Assembly: GCA_965220895.1 (NCBI GenBank)
Contig: OZ244850.1
Location: 186,001-250,000, forward strand
Direction of reading: 5' to 3'
DNA length: 64,000 nt
From: WTFY01 sp965220895
GTDB taxonomy: Bacteria > Pseudomonadota > Gammaproteobacteria > UBA4575
Part shown: positions 7,313 through 16,415 of the stretch, piece by piece
Numbering within the stretch: the stretch's first letter is position 1
Layout of the letters: the number at the start of each line of letters is the position of its first letter
The notes under the pieces: generated by a model
What the model was told of the DNA's origin: nothing
The model's database searches: none
What the model saw: only the letters and a program-made list of their open reading frames with translations
Translations under genes and position numbers: made by a program

Positions 7313-9796
7313 CTACGGCATATTGCCGGGTGCCTGACTGGCCTGCGCTTGATCAGTGGCGCAGCCTGCCCCTTCCCCTGCATCGGTCCCCGGTGGGAAA
7401 TCATCCACTGCGATGGCCGCGTGTGCCGCAGTCCGTGCCCGTTCCACAAGTTCCGCTTCCGGTTGCGTGATGATGCCTTGTGCGACGGCCTCGCCCAGCC
7501 AGTCCTGTGACCTGCCCCTGCCCGGAGGGGAGACACCGGCTTTCGCAAGCTTGCGGTCCGCCTCCTCTGCGGCGATGACGGCAGCCAGGGCGTGTTGCAC
7601 CCGCCCTGCGACATCTTCAGCGTCGATGCTCTTGAAAATTCCCCCGGTGAGCCGGTCCCGGGTTGCAGACGGCTCCATGAGGATTTCAGCGACACGCTGC
7701 CCCAGCACATCATTCGGGTAGTGCAGACTCCTTCCCGTCGGAAACACCACCGCGCGCAAAAGCTGCCCGACGATTCGCGAGGGAAAATTCCGCATGATTT
7801 CATCCAGGGCATGCTGGGCGTGGTAGAGGCAGTACTTCGCGCTCCACTCGACCAGCGGTAAATCCGTTGCCGGCCTGCCCGTCTCCTGGTAGTGCTTCAG
7901 AATGGCTGAACACAGATACATGTACCCCAGGACATCTGCAAAACGGCCGGAGAGCCTTTCCCTGCGCTTGAGGTTGCCGCCCAGAAACAACAGCGCAAAA
8001 TCCGAAACAAACGCATAGCTTGCGCTGATCCTGGCCAGCCGCCTGAAGTAACCCTGGGTAGGCCCCGCCACCGGGCTGGGTGCCAGCCGGCTGCGGGTCA
8101 CACCATACAGGAAGGACCTCGCACCATTGCGAACGGTATAGCCCATGTGCCGGAACAGGACCTGGTCGAATTCTCTCAGCCCGGCTTCCTCTTCCGGGTC
8201 TGTCGCGGCATTGATTTCAGCCATAAGATAAGGATGGCATCGCATGGCGCCCTGGCCGAAGATAATCAGGCTGCGGACCAGGATGTTTGCACCCTCAACG
8301 GTGACGCTCATCGGCATGGACTGGTAAATCTGCGCCAGGTAGTTGCTCGGCCCCAGACAGATTCCGCGGCCCCCGTGCACGTCCATGGCATCATTGATGA
8401 CCTTGCGCATGCTTTCCGTGTTGTGATACTTGAGCACCGCGGTCGCCACGGACGGCTTCTCCCCGTGGTCGATGGCTGAGGCGGTCAGCGTTCGCCCGGC
8501 TTCCATCATGTAGGTCAGGCCACCGATCCTGGCCAGGGCTTCCTGCACACCTTCGAACTTGCCAATCGGGGTCCCGAACTGTTTGCGGACCCGGGTATAG
8601 GCACCGGTCATGTAGCTGATGAATTTTCCTGCCCCTGCGCTCAGGGCAGGCAAGGAAATGCCGCGCCCGACCGACAGACACTCGACGAGCATGCGCCAGC
8701 CTTTGCCGATCTGATCCTGCCCGCCGATCACCCAGTCGATGGGAATGAATACGTCCTCTCCCCAGTTCGGGCCATTCTGGATGCAGGCATTGAGCGGGTT
8801 ATGCCGCGTGCCGATGCGCACTCCCGGGGTATCGGTGGGAACCAGGGCGCAAGTGATGCCGAGGTTCTCCTGTGTGCCGAGCAGGCCGTCCGGATCGTAG
8901 GCCTTGAAGGCAAGCCCCAGTACGGTGGCGACCGGCCCCAGCGTGATATAGCGTTTTGCCCAGTTCAGGCGCAGACCCAGAACCTCCTTTCCCTCGAACT
9001 CGCCTCGACAGACCACGCCGGTATCCGGCATGGCGCCCGCATCGGACCCGGCATCCGGTCCTGTCAGCGCAAAACAGGGAATCTCTTCCCCTGCGGCAAG
9101 CCTTGGCAGGTAATGGTTTTTTTGCTCCTCCGTGCCGTAGTGCAGCAGCAGTTCAGCAGGTCCCAGCGAATTCGGGACCATGACCGTGACGGCCGCACTG
9201 GCGCTGCGGCTCACAATTTTCATGACCACGGACGAATGTGCGATGGCGGAGAATTCAAGGCCTCCGTATTTCTTCGGTATGATCATTCCGAAAAACCTGT
9301 TTTTCTTGAGGAACTCCCAGGCTTCGGGGGGAAGATCATTCAACTCGCTTGTCATTTTCCAGTCATCGAGCATCCGGCAAAGCTCGTCCACCGGCCCGTC
9401 CAGGAAGGCCTGCTCTTCCGCGGAAAGCGCCGAAGTCCTGTGCCCGATCAGTTTTTGCCAATCGGGATTGCCCTGAAACAGTTCAGCTTCCCACCACGAA
9501 GTCCCTGCCTCGACCGCCTCGCGCTCCGTATCCGACAAGGGGGGCAGCACCTTGCGTATGTAGGCAAACATCGGCCTGCTCAAAAGCGCGATGCGCAGCT
9601 CGGGCGAGTTGAGCAGCGCCAGAAAAACGAACAGCCCCCACAGGACAATACCGCCGATGACGGACAGCATGCCGAACAGGGTCAGCAATAGCAGGCCAAC
9701 GCCCAATGCCCCGGTCCAGGTCTGAAAGGACCACCTGGCCCGGCTCAGGCCCAGTACCAGTCCACCCAGCACCAGCAACCAAATAATGAATGTCAC
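7313..9796 (-). CDS. fadE: FadE-type acyl-CoA dehydrogenase
   Basis: Large membrane-associated acyl-CoA dehydrogenase (827 residues), the FAD enzyme of the first step of fatty-acid beta-oxidation. Two hydrophobic segments occupy residues 1-70. The acyl-CoA dehydrogenase core follows (LTGPDAGSDAGAMPDTG, then GRGISLPALSAGAGK and the DVHGGRGICLGPSNYLAQ region). The C-terminal extension of about 250 residues is typical of FadE. The GTG at 9796 is preferred over the TTG one codon earlier because GGAGGAG lies five bases before it. The gene is monocistronic and divergent from moeA. A weak CCTGT...ACAGG inverted repeat lies upstream; its role is unknown. Confidence 0.93.
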   Translation of the reverse strand: MTFIIWLLVLGGLVLGLSRARWSFQTWTGALGVGLLLLTLFGMLSVIGGIVLWGLFVFLALLNSPELRIALLSRPMFAYIRKVLPPLSDTEREAVEAGTSWWEAELFQGNPDWQKLIGHRTSALSAEEQAFLDGPVDELCRMLDDWKMTSELNDLPPEAWEFLKKNRFFGMIIPKKYGGLEFSAIAHSSVVMKIVSRSASAAVTVMVPNSLGPAELLLHYGTEEQKNHYLPRLAAGEEIPCFALTGPDAGSDAGAMPDTGVVCRGEFEGKEVLGLRLNWAKRYITLGPVATVLGLAFKAYDPDGLLGTQENLGITCALVPTDTPGVRIGTRHNPLNACIQNGPNWGEDVFIPIDWVIGGQDQIGKGWRMLVECLSVGRGISLPALSAGAGKFISYMTGAYTRVRKQFGTPIGKFEGVQEALARIGGLTYMMEAGRTLTASAIDHGEKPSVATAVLKYHNTESMRKVINDAMDVHGGRGICLGPSNYLAQIYQSMPMSVTVEGANILVRSLIIFGQGAMRCHPYLMAEINAATDPEEEAGLREFDQVLFRHMGYTVRNGARSFLYGVTRSRLAPSPVAGPTQGYFRRLARISASYAFVSDFALLFLGGNLKRRERLSGRFADVLGYMYLCSAILKHYQETGRPATDLPLVEWSAKYCLYHAQHALDEIMRNFPSRIVGQLLRAVVFPTGRSLHYPNDVLGQRVAEILMEPSATRDRLTGGIFKSIDAEDVAGRVQHALAAVIAAEEADRKLAKAGVSPPGRGRSQDWLGEAVAQGIITQPEAELVERARTAAHAAIAVDDFPPGTDAGEGAGCATDQAQASQAPGNMP

Positions 9797-9936
9797 CAAA
9801 ACTCCTCCGACTCAGCCATATCCGAAGGCCAAGCACCACGTACCTGTATTGTACTCCAACAGGGGATGTGCCCTGCTTTCCAAGGCGGGCGGGGCAGAAT
9901 CCAGCACCCGGCTTCATTCCGCAAAGCTGGCCCGAT

Positions 9937-9942
9937 TATAAT
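9937..9942 (+). promoter_or_regulatory. TATAAT -10 element of moeA
   Basis: A perfect TATAAT, preceded by GAT, lies 27 bases before the chosen moeA ATG at 9970. A transcript starting around 9949 would exclude the longer in-frame extension that begins at 9790, so this element supports the shorter protein. The -35 region is poor (TTCATT-like). Confidence 0.4.
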
Positions 9943-9969
9943 AGGGCTTCACAACCCCAGGGTATGCCG

Positions 9970-11253
9970 ATGACTTCTACTGACCAGCACCATGACCCCA
10001 GTTGCATGGATGACTTCGATCCGGCCTCCCTGGATGCCGAGCAGGCGTTGGCGCAAATTGTCGAAACGGTGAGCCGGTCGCGTGAGGTCGAGACCGTGGC
10101 ACTCCAGGATGCGCTGGGGCGCGTGATCGCCAGCGAGTCGCGTTCACAGGTCAACGTGCCCGGGCACACAAACTCTGCCATGGACGGGTATGCGATTCGC
10201 AGCGAAGACATTCCTGCCCGCAACCGGGCCACCCTGTCCGTACTCGGAACGTCCTGGGCGGGACGGCCCTTTGCGGGGCCCGTGCGGCGCGGAGAATGCG
10301 TGCGCATCATGACCGGCGCCGCCATGCCGGATGGCGCCGATACCGTGGTCATGCAGGAGCGTGTCGAGAAAAAGGACGGTACGATCGGCATCGACAGCGA
10401 TAACCGGCCCGGGCAAAACGTTCGCCAGGCCGGTGAGGACATCCGGCTTGGCGAGATCGTTCTGGAAAGGGGCAAGCTCATCCGCCCGGCAGAACTGGGT
10501 TTGCTGGCCTCAGCAGGCATCGGCGAGGTCACCGTGTACAAGAAGCTGCGGGTCGCTTTCTTCTCTACGGGCGATGAATTGCGCCCGGTTGGCTCCGAGC
10601 TGCAAAAAGGCCAGATCTACGACAGCAACCGCTACACCCTGTACGGCATGCTGTCTCGCCTGGGGGTCGAAATTACCGACCTGGGGGTAATCGGGGATGA
10701 AAGAGATGCGATTGCGCAGGTCTTTTCGGATGCCGCAGCCCGCGCAGACGTCGTCATCACGTCCGGGGGCGTATCCGTCGGCGAAGCCGATTTCGTGAAG
10801 GAAATTCTCGAGCAGCAAGGTACCGTCCATTTCTGGAAAGTCGCCATGAAACCGGGGCGCCCACTCGCGTTCGGGAAGATCGGCGATGCCTGGTTTTTTG
10901 GCCTGCCAGGCAATCCAGTCTCCGTCATGGTGACCTTCTACATGTTTGTACTGCCGGCCCTCGAGAAAATGATGGGAGTCCCCTACCGCGAACCCCTGAC
11001 CGTGACGGCTACCTGCTCTTCCAGGCTGCGCAAGCGCGCGGGGCGCATCGAGTATCAGCGCGGCATTCTGAGCCTGGGAAAAAACGGTGACCTGCAGGGG
11101 CGCAGCTACCGGGTATCGAAAACCGGGCCGCAGGGCTCGGGCGTGCTGCGTTCCATGTCGGATGCCAACTGCTTCATCATCTTGCCCATGGAGTCCTCAG
11201 GGGTCGAAGCCGGCGACACGGTCCGGGTGTTGCCCTTTGAAGCCATCGTCTAG
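9970..11253 (+). CDS. moeA: molybdopterin molybdenumtransferase MoeA
   Basis: Inserts molybdate into adenylylated molybdopterin, the final common step of molybdenum cofactor synthesis. At 427 residues it has the normal four-domain layout: VPGHTNSAMDGYAI near the N-terminus, GECVRIMTGAAMPDGADTVV, the MoCF-binding domain with ITSGGVSVGEADFVKE, LPGNPVSVMVTF, and the C-terminal beta domain. The ATG at 9970 has AGGG at suitable spacing; an ATG at 9964 or 10006 is possible. The C1 pathway ends in formate, and molybdenum- or tungsten-dependent formate dehydrogenases would need this cofactor, but none lies in the window. Convergent with moaE. Confidence 0.95.
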   Translation: MTSTDQHHDPSCMDDFDPASLDAEQALAQIVETVSRSREVETVALQDALGRVIASESRSQVNVPGHTNSAMDGYAIRSEDIPARNRATLSVLGTSWAGRPFAGPVRRGECVRIMTGAAMPDGADTVVMQERVEKKDGTIGIDSDNRPGQNVRQAGEDIRLGEIVLERGKLIRPAELGLLASAGIGEVTVYKKLRVAFFSTGDELRPVGSELQKGQIYDSNRYTLYGMLSRLGVEITDLGVIGDERDAIAQVFSDAAARADVVITSGGVSVGEADFVKEILEQQGTVHFWKVAMKPGRPLAFGKIGDAWFFGLPGNPVSVMVTFYMFVLPALEKMMGVPYREPLTVTATCSSRLRKRAGRIEYQRGILSLGKNGDLQGRSYRVSKTGPQGSGVLRSMSDANCFIILPMESSGVEAGDTVRVLPFEAIV

Positions 11254-11276
11254 GTCCTGATCTTTTCAGGCAGAGG

Positions 11277-11723
11277 TCATGGACAGGGTTTTCCCTCATT
11301 GCCTGTCAGCCAGCGTTGCCGATCCGGCAAATGCTCCTTTTTCCAGATCGGGGACTTGGATTTCAAGTCTTCCATGATGAAACGGTTGGCCGCATAGGCG
11401 GCTGCCCGGTGTGTCGACCAGGTGGCCACGCACACGATCGGGTCATTTGGAAACACCTGGCCTGTACGATGCAACAGCAACACGCCGAGCAGTTCCCAGC
11501 GCCGCGCCGCCTCCTGCGCAATCTGCTGCAGATGCTTCTGAGTCATTTCCGGATAATGCTCCAGATGCATCGTATCGACCGCCTCCCCTGCGTTGAAATC
11601 CCGCATGCTGCCTACGAATACTGCCGTCGCCCCGAATTTTCCCGGCTTTTTCAGGCACTGTTCCTGATAATCCCGGACTTCCTGCCAGGGATCAAAGGCA
11701 GTATCGCGAACCTCGATCTTCAT
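11277..11723 (-). CDS. moaE: molybdopterin synthase catalytic subunit MoaE
   Basis: Large subunit of molybdopterin synthase, which adds the dithiolene sulfurs to cyclic pyranopterin monophosphate using the thiocarboxylated small subunit MoaD. The 148 residues carry AVFVGSMRDFN, LEHYPEMT, the HRTG turn and the conserved lysine region KSKSPIWKKE, as expected for MoaE. No moaD or moaA is next to it, so its partner must be encoded elsewhere. Its neighbours are moeA (convergent, 23-base gap) and moaB (divergent), making a small scattered cofactor locus. Confidence 0.94.
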   Translation of the reverse strand: MKIEVRDTAFDPWQEVRDYQEQCLKKPGKFGATAVFVGSMRDFNAGEAVDTMHLEHYPEMTQKHLQQIAQEAARRWELLGVLLLHRTGQVFPNDPIVCVATWSTHRAAAYAANRFIMEDLKSKSPIWKKEHLPDRQRWLTGNEGKPCP

Positions 11724-11819
11724 ACCTGCCGGATTTTCCCGAAAACCGTGTGTTTGACTGTATTCACCGTAAAATACTACTGTACAGGATCGTGATTGCC
11801 ATTGGCAGGATGCAAAAGC

Positions 11820-12338
11820 ATGAGTGATGACAAAAAACGTGACTTCATTTTTCTGGATATTGCCGTACTGACCATTTCCGATACGCGCACGGAAGAAGAC
11901 GACAAGTCCGGAAAAATCCTGTGTGACCGGCTGTGTTCAGCCGGCCACAAGGTGCATGGGAAAGTCATCGTCCCGGACGACAAATACAGGATCCGGGCAG
12001 CCGTATCCCCCTGGATCGCTAAACCCAAACCCGACGTCATACTCACGACCGGGGGCACCGGCGTTACCGGAAGAGACGGCACACCCGAGGCGATCAAACC
12101 ACTGCTTGACAAGGAGATTACAGGTTTTGGCGAGATGTTCCGGGTCCTGTCATTTGAAACGATCAAGACCTCCACCCTGCAATCCCGGGCCTTTGCAGGC
12201 GTGGCTAACCGGACCTACGTTTTCTGCCTGCCCGGTTCAAGCGGAGCCTGTGCCGAAGCGTGGGACAAGCTGATCTCGCATCAGCTCGATTACCGGACCC
12301 GTCCATGCAACCTAGTGGAACTGATGCCAAGACTGTAA
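11820..12338 (+). CDS. moaB: molybdenum cofactor biosynthesis protein MoaB
   Basis: MoaB/MogA-type protein of 172 residues that binds and adenylylates molybdopterin before molybdate insertion. Key motifs are AVLTISDTR near the N-terminus, the TTGGTGVTGRDGTPEA substrate loop near the middle, and FCLPGSSGACAEAWD. The ATG at 11820 follows AGGA by nine bases; an in-frame ATG at 11796 lacks a comparable site. A weak promoter candidate (TTGACT at 11754 with TACTGT 18 bases on) lies in the gap to moaE. aguA begins within its last codons. Confidence 0.93.
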   Translation: MSDDKKRDFIFLDIAVLTISDTRTEEDDKSGKILCDRLCSAGHKVHGKVIVPDDKYRIRAAVSPWIAKPKPDVILTTGGTGVTGRDGTPEAIKPLLDKEITGFGEMFRVLSFETIKTSTLQSRAFAGVANRTYVFCLPGSSGACAEAWDKLISHQLDYRTRPCNLVELMPRL

Positions 12339-13456
12339 CCAGGGACCCGTTCGATCCTCTGCCCGTGAATCCCCAAATCGCCAGAATGGCCGGGCCCCTT
12401 GGACAATACCCTGAATCACCCGTTGTGAGCGCAAGCAGATTAGCCCCCGAATGGGAGCCTCAGGATGCTACCGTTCTCACCTGGCCTCACCGACACTCTG
12501 ACTGGGCGCCAACGCTGGGACAGATCGAACCCGTCTACCTGGAACTGTGCAAATACATCGGCAAACGCCAGGCCCTCATCCTGATCGCCTACGACCATGC
12601 CCACGTGCTGGAGATCCGGGACAAGCTGGACACGGCCGACATCGACTGCGAGCACATGAGGTTTGCCACGATTCCCACCAATGACACATGGATACGTGAT
12701 TACGGGCCGGTCTGCACCGCATCCGGACACGGGAGACAGCTGCTCGATTTCCAGTTTGACGGATGGGGACAAAAATACGACTGGCAGCTGGACAATGCGG
12801 TGAATACACGGCTGGCCGAGGGTGTAGAGTTCAGGGCCTCCCACCAGTGCATCGACCAGGTTCTGGAAGCCGGCAACATCGAAATCAACGGGCAAGGCGA
12901 GTTGCTGTGTTCCAGGACCTGCTTCAGGCGCACCCGTGCGCTGCCGGATTCACAGTTTGCCATGCTCGAGAAACAGCTCGAACAATGGCTGGGATGCCGC
13001 AAAGTCCACTGGCTGGATGACGTACAACTCGCAGGCGATGACACCTGCGGACACATCGATACACTGGCTCGATTTTGCGCCGATGACATCATCGCCTACT
13101 CCGCTTCCTCTGCCCCGAAAGACAGCAATCACGAAACACTAAAGCGGCTCTCGGTGCAGCTCAAAAAAATCAACCGACAAGTCGGCAACCGGTTTGAACT
13201 GGTCCCTTTGCCACTGCCTGATTTGATCACCCGGTGCGGGCAGCCGCTACCTGCCACCTATACCAACTTTCTGGTGACCAATGACTTGGTCCTGGTGCCG
13301 GTCTTCAACGACGGTCAGGATGATGATGCGCTCAGGCGAGTCGACGAGCTGTTTCCAGACAGGGAGATCGTGGATATTGAATGTAATGCCTTGATACGCC
13401 AGCGCGGTGGCCTGCATTGTGCCGCCATGCAAATACCCGAGGGCTTCATCAGGTGA
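12305..13456 (+). CDS. aguA: agmatine deiminase
   Basis: Hydrolyses agmatine to N-carbamoylputrescine and ammonia, the first of two steps to putrescine. The porphyromonas-type deiminase fold shows PEWEPQDATVLTWPHRHSDW near the N-terminus, NDTWIRDYGPV, DDTCGHIDTLARF (catalytic His) and the C-terminal RGGLHCAAMQIP with the nucleophilic cysteine. The start is uncertain: the ATG at 12305 overlaps moaB by 34 bases; an ATG at 12386 or a GTG at 12425 would give shorter proteins that still contain the whole family domain. Its TGA overlaps the GTG of aguB (GTGA), so the two are translationally coupled. Confidence 0.92.
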   Translation: MQPSGTDAKTVTRDPFDPLPVNPQIARMAGPLGQYPESPVVSASRLAPEWEPQDATVLTWPHRHSDWAPTLGQIEPVYLELCKYIGKRQALILIAYDHAHVLEIRDKLDTADIDCEHMRFATIPTNDTWIRDYGPVCTASGHGRQLLDFQFDGWGQKYDWQLDNAVNTRLAEGVEFRASHQCIDQVLEAGNIEINGQGELLCSRTCFRRTRALPDSQFAMLEKQLEQWLGCRKVHWLDDVQLAGDDTCGHIDTLARFCADDIIAYSASSAPKDSNHETLKRLSVQLKKINRQVGNRFELVPLPLPDLITRCGQPLPATYTNFLVTNDLVLVPVFNDGQDDDALRRVDELFPDREIVDIECNALIRQRGGLHCAAMQIPEGFIR

Positions 13457-14400
13457 ATACCATCCACGTCGCACTGGTGCAACAGCGCATGCTGGATGAC
13501 TGCCAGGCCAATCTTGAAGCCAGCCTGACCCAGGTACACGAAGCTGCACGCAGGGGCGCCCAGCTGATTGTACTTTGCGAACTGCATACCGGCCTGTACT
13601 TCTGCCAGGAGAAGTCTGCCCGGCATTTCAGACATGCCCAGGAGGTTCCCGGCCCCCTTACCCGCCAGCTGAGCCAGGCCGCCCGAAAAAACCAGGTTGT
13701 GATCGTGGGCTCAGTCTTTGAGAAGCGGGCCCGGCGGCTTTATCACAACACGGCCGTAGTCCTGGACCAAGACGGCAGTCTGGCGGGCAGCTATCGAAAA
13801 ATGCACATCCCGGACGGTCCCGGTTACTACGAGAAATATTATTTTGCGCCCGGGGATACCGGCTTCCTTCCGATTCAGACGAGCCTGGGAAAACTCGGAG
13901 TCATGGTCTGCTGGGACCAGTGGTTTCCGGAAGCTTCCCGCATGATGGCGCTTTGCGGTGCAGAAGCCCTGATATTCCCGACTGCAATCGGCTGGGAACC
14001 GGATGACGATGACGAGGAAAAACAGCGCCAGGTGCAGGTCTGGCAAGTCATCCAGCAAAGCCACGCCATTGCAAACAACCTTCCGGTCATCTGTACAAAC
14101 CGTGTCGGACACGAAAAGGACCTCTCCGGTACCACCAGGGGGATCGATTTCTGGGGACAGTCATTTGTTACTGATGCGTTCGGCAAGATCGTCACCCAGG
14201 GACCGGCAGATGTTGCAGAAACGCTGCATGCCGAGATTGACCTTGGCGAAACGCAACGACGCCGGCAGGTCTGGCCGTATCTGCAGGATAGGCGCATCGA
14301 TGCCTACGGCGATATCAATAAAAGGTTTGCAGAGGGACCGCGGGATCCTAGGTCAGCGCCAGCATCACCAGATACGGGATCACGTAAAACGCGACGATGA
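13453..14400 (+). CDS. aguB: N-carbamoylputrescine amidase
   Basis: Nitrilase-superfamily amidase that splits N-carbamoylputrescine to putrescine, CO2 and ammonia, completing the agmatine route started by aguA. The Glu-Lys-Cys triad is visible in CELHTGLYF, RKMHIPDGPGYYEKYYF and VMVCWDQWFPE. The start is the GTG at 13453: GAGGG stands upstream and the codon shares four bases with the aguA stop. The frame runs further back, but that would lie inside aguA. The 315 residues include a ragged C-terminal tail of about 20 residues that overlaps the 3' end of the convergent DUF6868 gene. Confidence 0.94.
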   Translation: MNTIHVALVQQRMLDDCQANLEASLTQVHEAARRGAQLIVLCELHTGLYFCQEKSARHFRHAQEVPGPLTRQLSQAARKNQVVIVGSVFEKRARRLYHNTAVVLDQDGSLAGSYRKMHIPDGPGYYEKYYFAPGDTGFLPIQTSLGKLGVMVCWDQWFPEASRMMALCGAEALIFPTAIGWEPDDDDEEKQRQVQVWQVIQQSHAIANNLPVICTNRVGHEKDLSGTTRGIDFWGQSFVTDAFGKIVTQGPADVAETLHAEIDLGETQRRRQVWPYLQDRRIDAYGDINKRFAEGPRDPRSAPASPDTGSRKTRR

Positions 14401-14590
14401 TCAGCTTGTAGACGCCCATCATCACGTAGTGGGACCTGTCAAATGCCTCTTGCGACAGTGAGAACCATCGGCTATGCAGCTTGTACACCGCATCATGGGC
14501 CAGTGTGAAAATCAAAAACCAGGCGAGGAGCAGGCCGATGTTGACCAAAGCGCACCAGCCCAGCACCGTGCGCGTCAACTCAGCATCCAC
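14348..14590 (-). CDS. DUF6868-type small membrane protein
   Basis: An 80-residue protein with two hydrophobic helices (about 8-32 and 57-79) around a loop reading KLHSRWFSLSQEAFDRSHY. That pattern matches what I know of the DUF6868 family, which has no assigned function. It starts with GTG at 14590, and AGGGG lies nine bases upstream. It is downstream of ccmI on the same strand after 120 bases, so a link to cytochrome c maturation is possible but unsupported. Its last 53 bases overlap the convergent aguB. Confidence 0.75.
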   Translation of the reverse strand: MDAELTRTVLGWCALVNIGLLLAWFLIFTLAHDAVYKLHSRWFSLSQEAFDRSHYVMMGVYKLIIVAFYVIPYLVMLALT

Positions 14591-14710
14591 GACAATGCCC
14601 CTGCAAGACTTGCACTCCCGGGACCTGGCACCAGCACTCGGGCAAACGGCCCCTGGGTCCAGGACAGGCGGTACGGTTTTGCCGCATCCGGCAGGAGGGC
14701 CACTGGGAAG

Positions 14711-15961
14711 TCAGGGCGCCACCTCGCTGATCACGATGTCGACCGGGGAAGAACCGCTGGTCTTGACGGGCTGTACGCTCCCGTAGAGATCACCTGCCTG
14801 CATCCTGGCCTGCCCGGACTTGGAAATCCTTGCAATGACCTCCACCTCTTTCATGCTGGACAAGGTCATCTCCGGAATCATCGCGACGCTGTCATCCAGA
14901 GTGACCCGGACCGGAAGTGCGCCCGCATTCATCCGTACCAGGGCCAGCGGCATGGGCGGCCCCTGCAAGGCACGTGCATAAACAAACAGCGTCTCGGTGC
15001 CTGCAACGTTTTCCCGCAATGCTGCACTGAGCGAAACCTGCACGTCGATGGAAGCCGTGACATCCGACTCTTGATCCGAAGAAACCGCCTTGCCAGCCTC
15101 CGGCGTAGCGGCCGCAATACCGGGCTGCACTTTTTGCCGGGCATCATCCAGGTAAACCTGCAGGGTCGAGCGCACTTCCGCCTGGTCGTCCGGCACCTGG
15201 CGCATCAGCCTCTCCCAGTACTCCACTGAGCTCGGGTAATCCTGGAGGAGGTAGGAAGCAAAACCGGCATACCACAGGGCGCGTTCATGGTAGGGGTCAA
15301 TCTGCAGGGCCCGCACAAAGAATGCCAACGTACCCTCGTCGAATTGCTGTCCCGCAGCCAGCGCCTGCGCCTCGGCATAGTCGACAAGGATGTCGGCGTC
15401 CGCACCCTTGGACAGCGCATACGCCCGTTCATAGGCCTCAACGGCCCGGCTGAAATTAGCCAGCGCCAGGTACGACCGCCCCAGCATGGACCAGCCCGCC
15501 AGATCATCCGGATCCTCCCCCAGTTTCAGTTCAAGTCTTTGGATCGCCTGCTCTACGGTAAGCATCCGGTCCTGATCCTGGACCCTGGCCTGAAAATCAT
15601 CAGACAGCGAAGCCAGACCATTATCGGTCTTCAGGTACATGAACACGGAAATCACGGGAACCATCAGCAAGACGGCCACCGCCATCGTCTTGCCGTTTTT
15701 CTTCAGGACAGGCGGCCGGTAATCGGCAAGATCATCGATCAGCGTGCGTTTCAGATCGTCCCGGGCGACTTCAAACTGCTCTTTACCGATCAGGTCTCTT
15801 CGGAGGTCTTCATCGAGCTCCTTGAGTTTTCTGTCGAACACTGCCCGGTTCGTGGCCTGGCGGCTGTGATCCGCCCGTGGATCTTTAGCGGCCAGTGGCG
15901 GCAATACAAGGACGAGCGCCACCACGATCAGGAATGCACTGATGACCCAGAACGTAAGCAC
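14711..15961 (-). CDS. ccmI: c-type cytochrome biogenesis protein CcmI
   Basis: Membrane-anchored apocytochrome c chaperone of System I, 416 residues. Two transmembrane segments lie near residues 3-22 and 92-115, separated by a cytoplasmic loop with a leucine-zipper-like FDRKLKELDEDLRRDLI. Periplasmic TPR-like repeats follow (DLAGWSMLGRSYLALANF and similar), then a C-terminal beta-rich domain of the CcmH/CycH type. It begins with GTG four bases after the ccmH stop, with GAGGA upstream. It is the last ccm gene of the operon. All nine System I components are present in order. Confidence 0.93.
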   Translation of the reverse strand: MLTFWVISAFLIVVALVLVLPPLAAKDPRADHSRQATNRAVFDRKLKELDEDLRRDLIGKEQFEVARDDLKRTLIDDLADYRPPVLKKNGKTMAVAVLLMVPVISVFMYLKTDNGLASLSDDFQARVQDQDRMLTVEQAIQRLELKLGEDPDDLAGWSMLGRSYLALANFSRAVEAYERAYALSKGADADILVDYAEAQALAAGQQFDEGTLAFFVRALQIDPYHERALWYAGFASYLLQDYPSSVEYWERLMRQVPDDQAEVRSTLQVYLDDARQKVQPGIAAATPEAGKAVSSDQESDVTASIDVQVSLSAALRENVAGTETLFVYARALQGPPMPLALVRMNAGALPVRVTLDDSVAMIPEMTLSSMKEVEVIARISKSGQARMQAGDLYGSVQPVKTSGSSPVDIVISEVAP

Positions 15962-15965
15962 CGGA

Positions 15966-16415
15966 CTATTCCTCGGGACGGCTCAGGATCGAGTCTACTT
16001 TTGCCTGTTCAGCCTCGCTCAGCGCTGTGCTGCCGGCACTTTTCTGCTTCCTAACCACCTGCGCCAGCGTCGCCAGTGCGATCAAGAGAAAGACAAGGGG
16101 ACCAAACCACAGCAGCCAGGTTCTTGGCTTGACCGGCGGCCTGTACAGCACGAAATCGCCATAACGGTTGACCATGAATTCCGTGATCTCGGAATCCGTG
16201 GCACCGGCCTGCAGCATTTTCTTCACTTCGTCCCGCAAGTCCTTGGCGAGGTCTGCATCGGACTCAGCAATGGTCTGGTTCTGGCAAACCAGGCAGCGCA
16301 ACTCGTCCAGTAGCGAGTAGTAGCGCGCCTCATGTTCCGGAGCCAGGGCACCGGGCTGTGCCAGCACACCAGCACAAAGCAAAAATATGGCAATCAAGCA
16401 GCAGGCCTTTCGCAT
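15966..16415 (-). CDS. ccmH: cytochrome c maturation thioreductase CcmH
   Basis: Periplasm-facing membrane protein that keeps apocytochrome c heme-binding cysteines reduced for ligation. The 149 residues have a cleavable-type signal (about 1-20), the redox motif LRCLVCQN, the SDADLAKDLR helix region and one C-terminal transmembrane segment. This is the short CcmH/CycL form; the TPR part is carried separately by CcmI. The ATG follows the ccmG stop with no intervening base. Confidence 0.95.
   Translation of the reverse strand: MRKACCLIAIFLLCAGVLAQPGALAPEHEARYYSLLDELRCLVCQNQTIAESDADLAKDLRDEVKKMLQAGATDSEITEFMVNRYGDFVLYRPPVKPRTWLLWFGPLVFLLIALATLAQVVRKQKSAGSTALSEAEQAKVDSILSRPEE

Noticed and set aside
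9790..9969. N-terminal extension of moeA to 9790
   Set aside because: The extension crosses a TATAAT promoter element and the fadE start region; family N-termini begin near the ATG at 9970.
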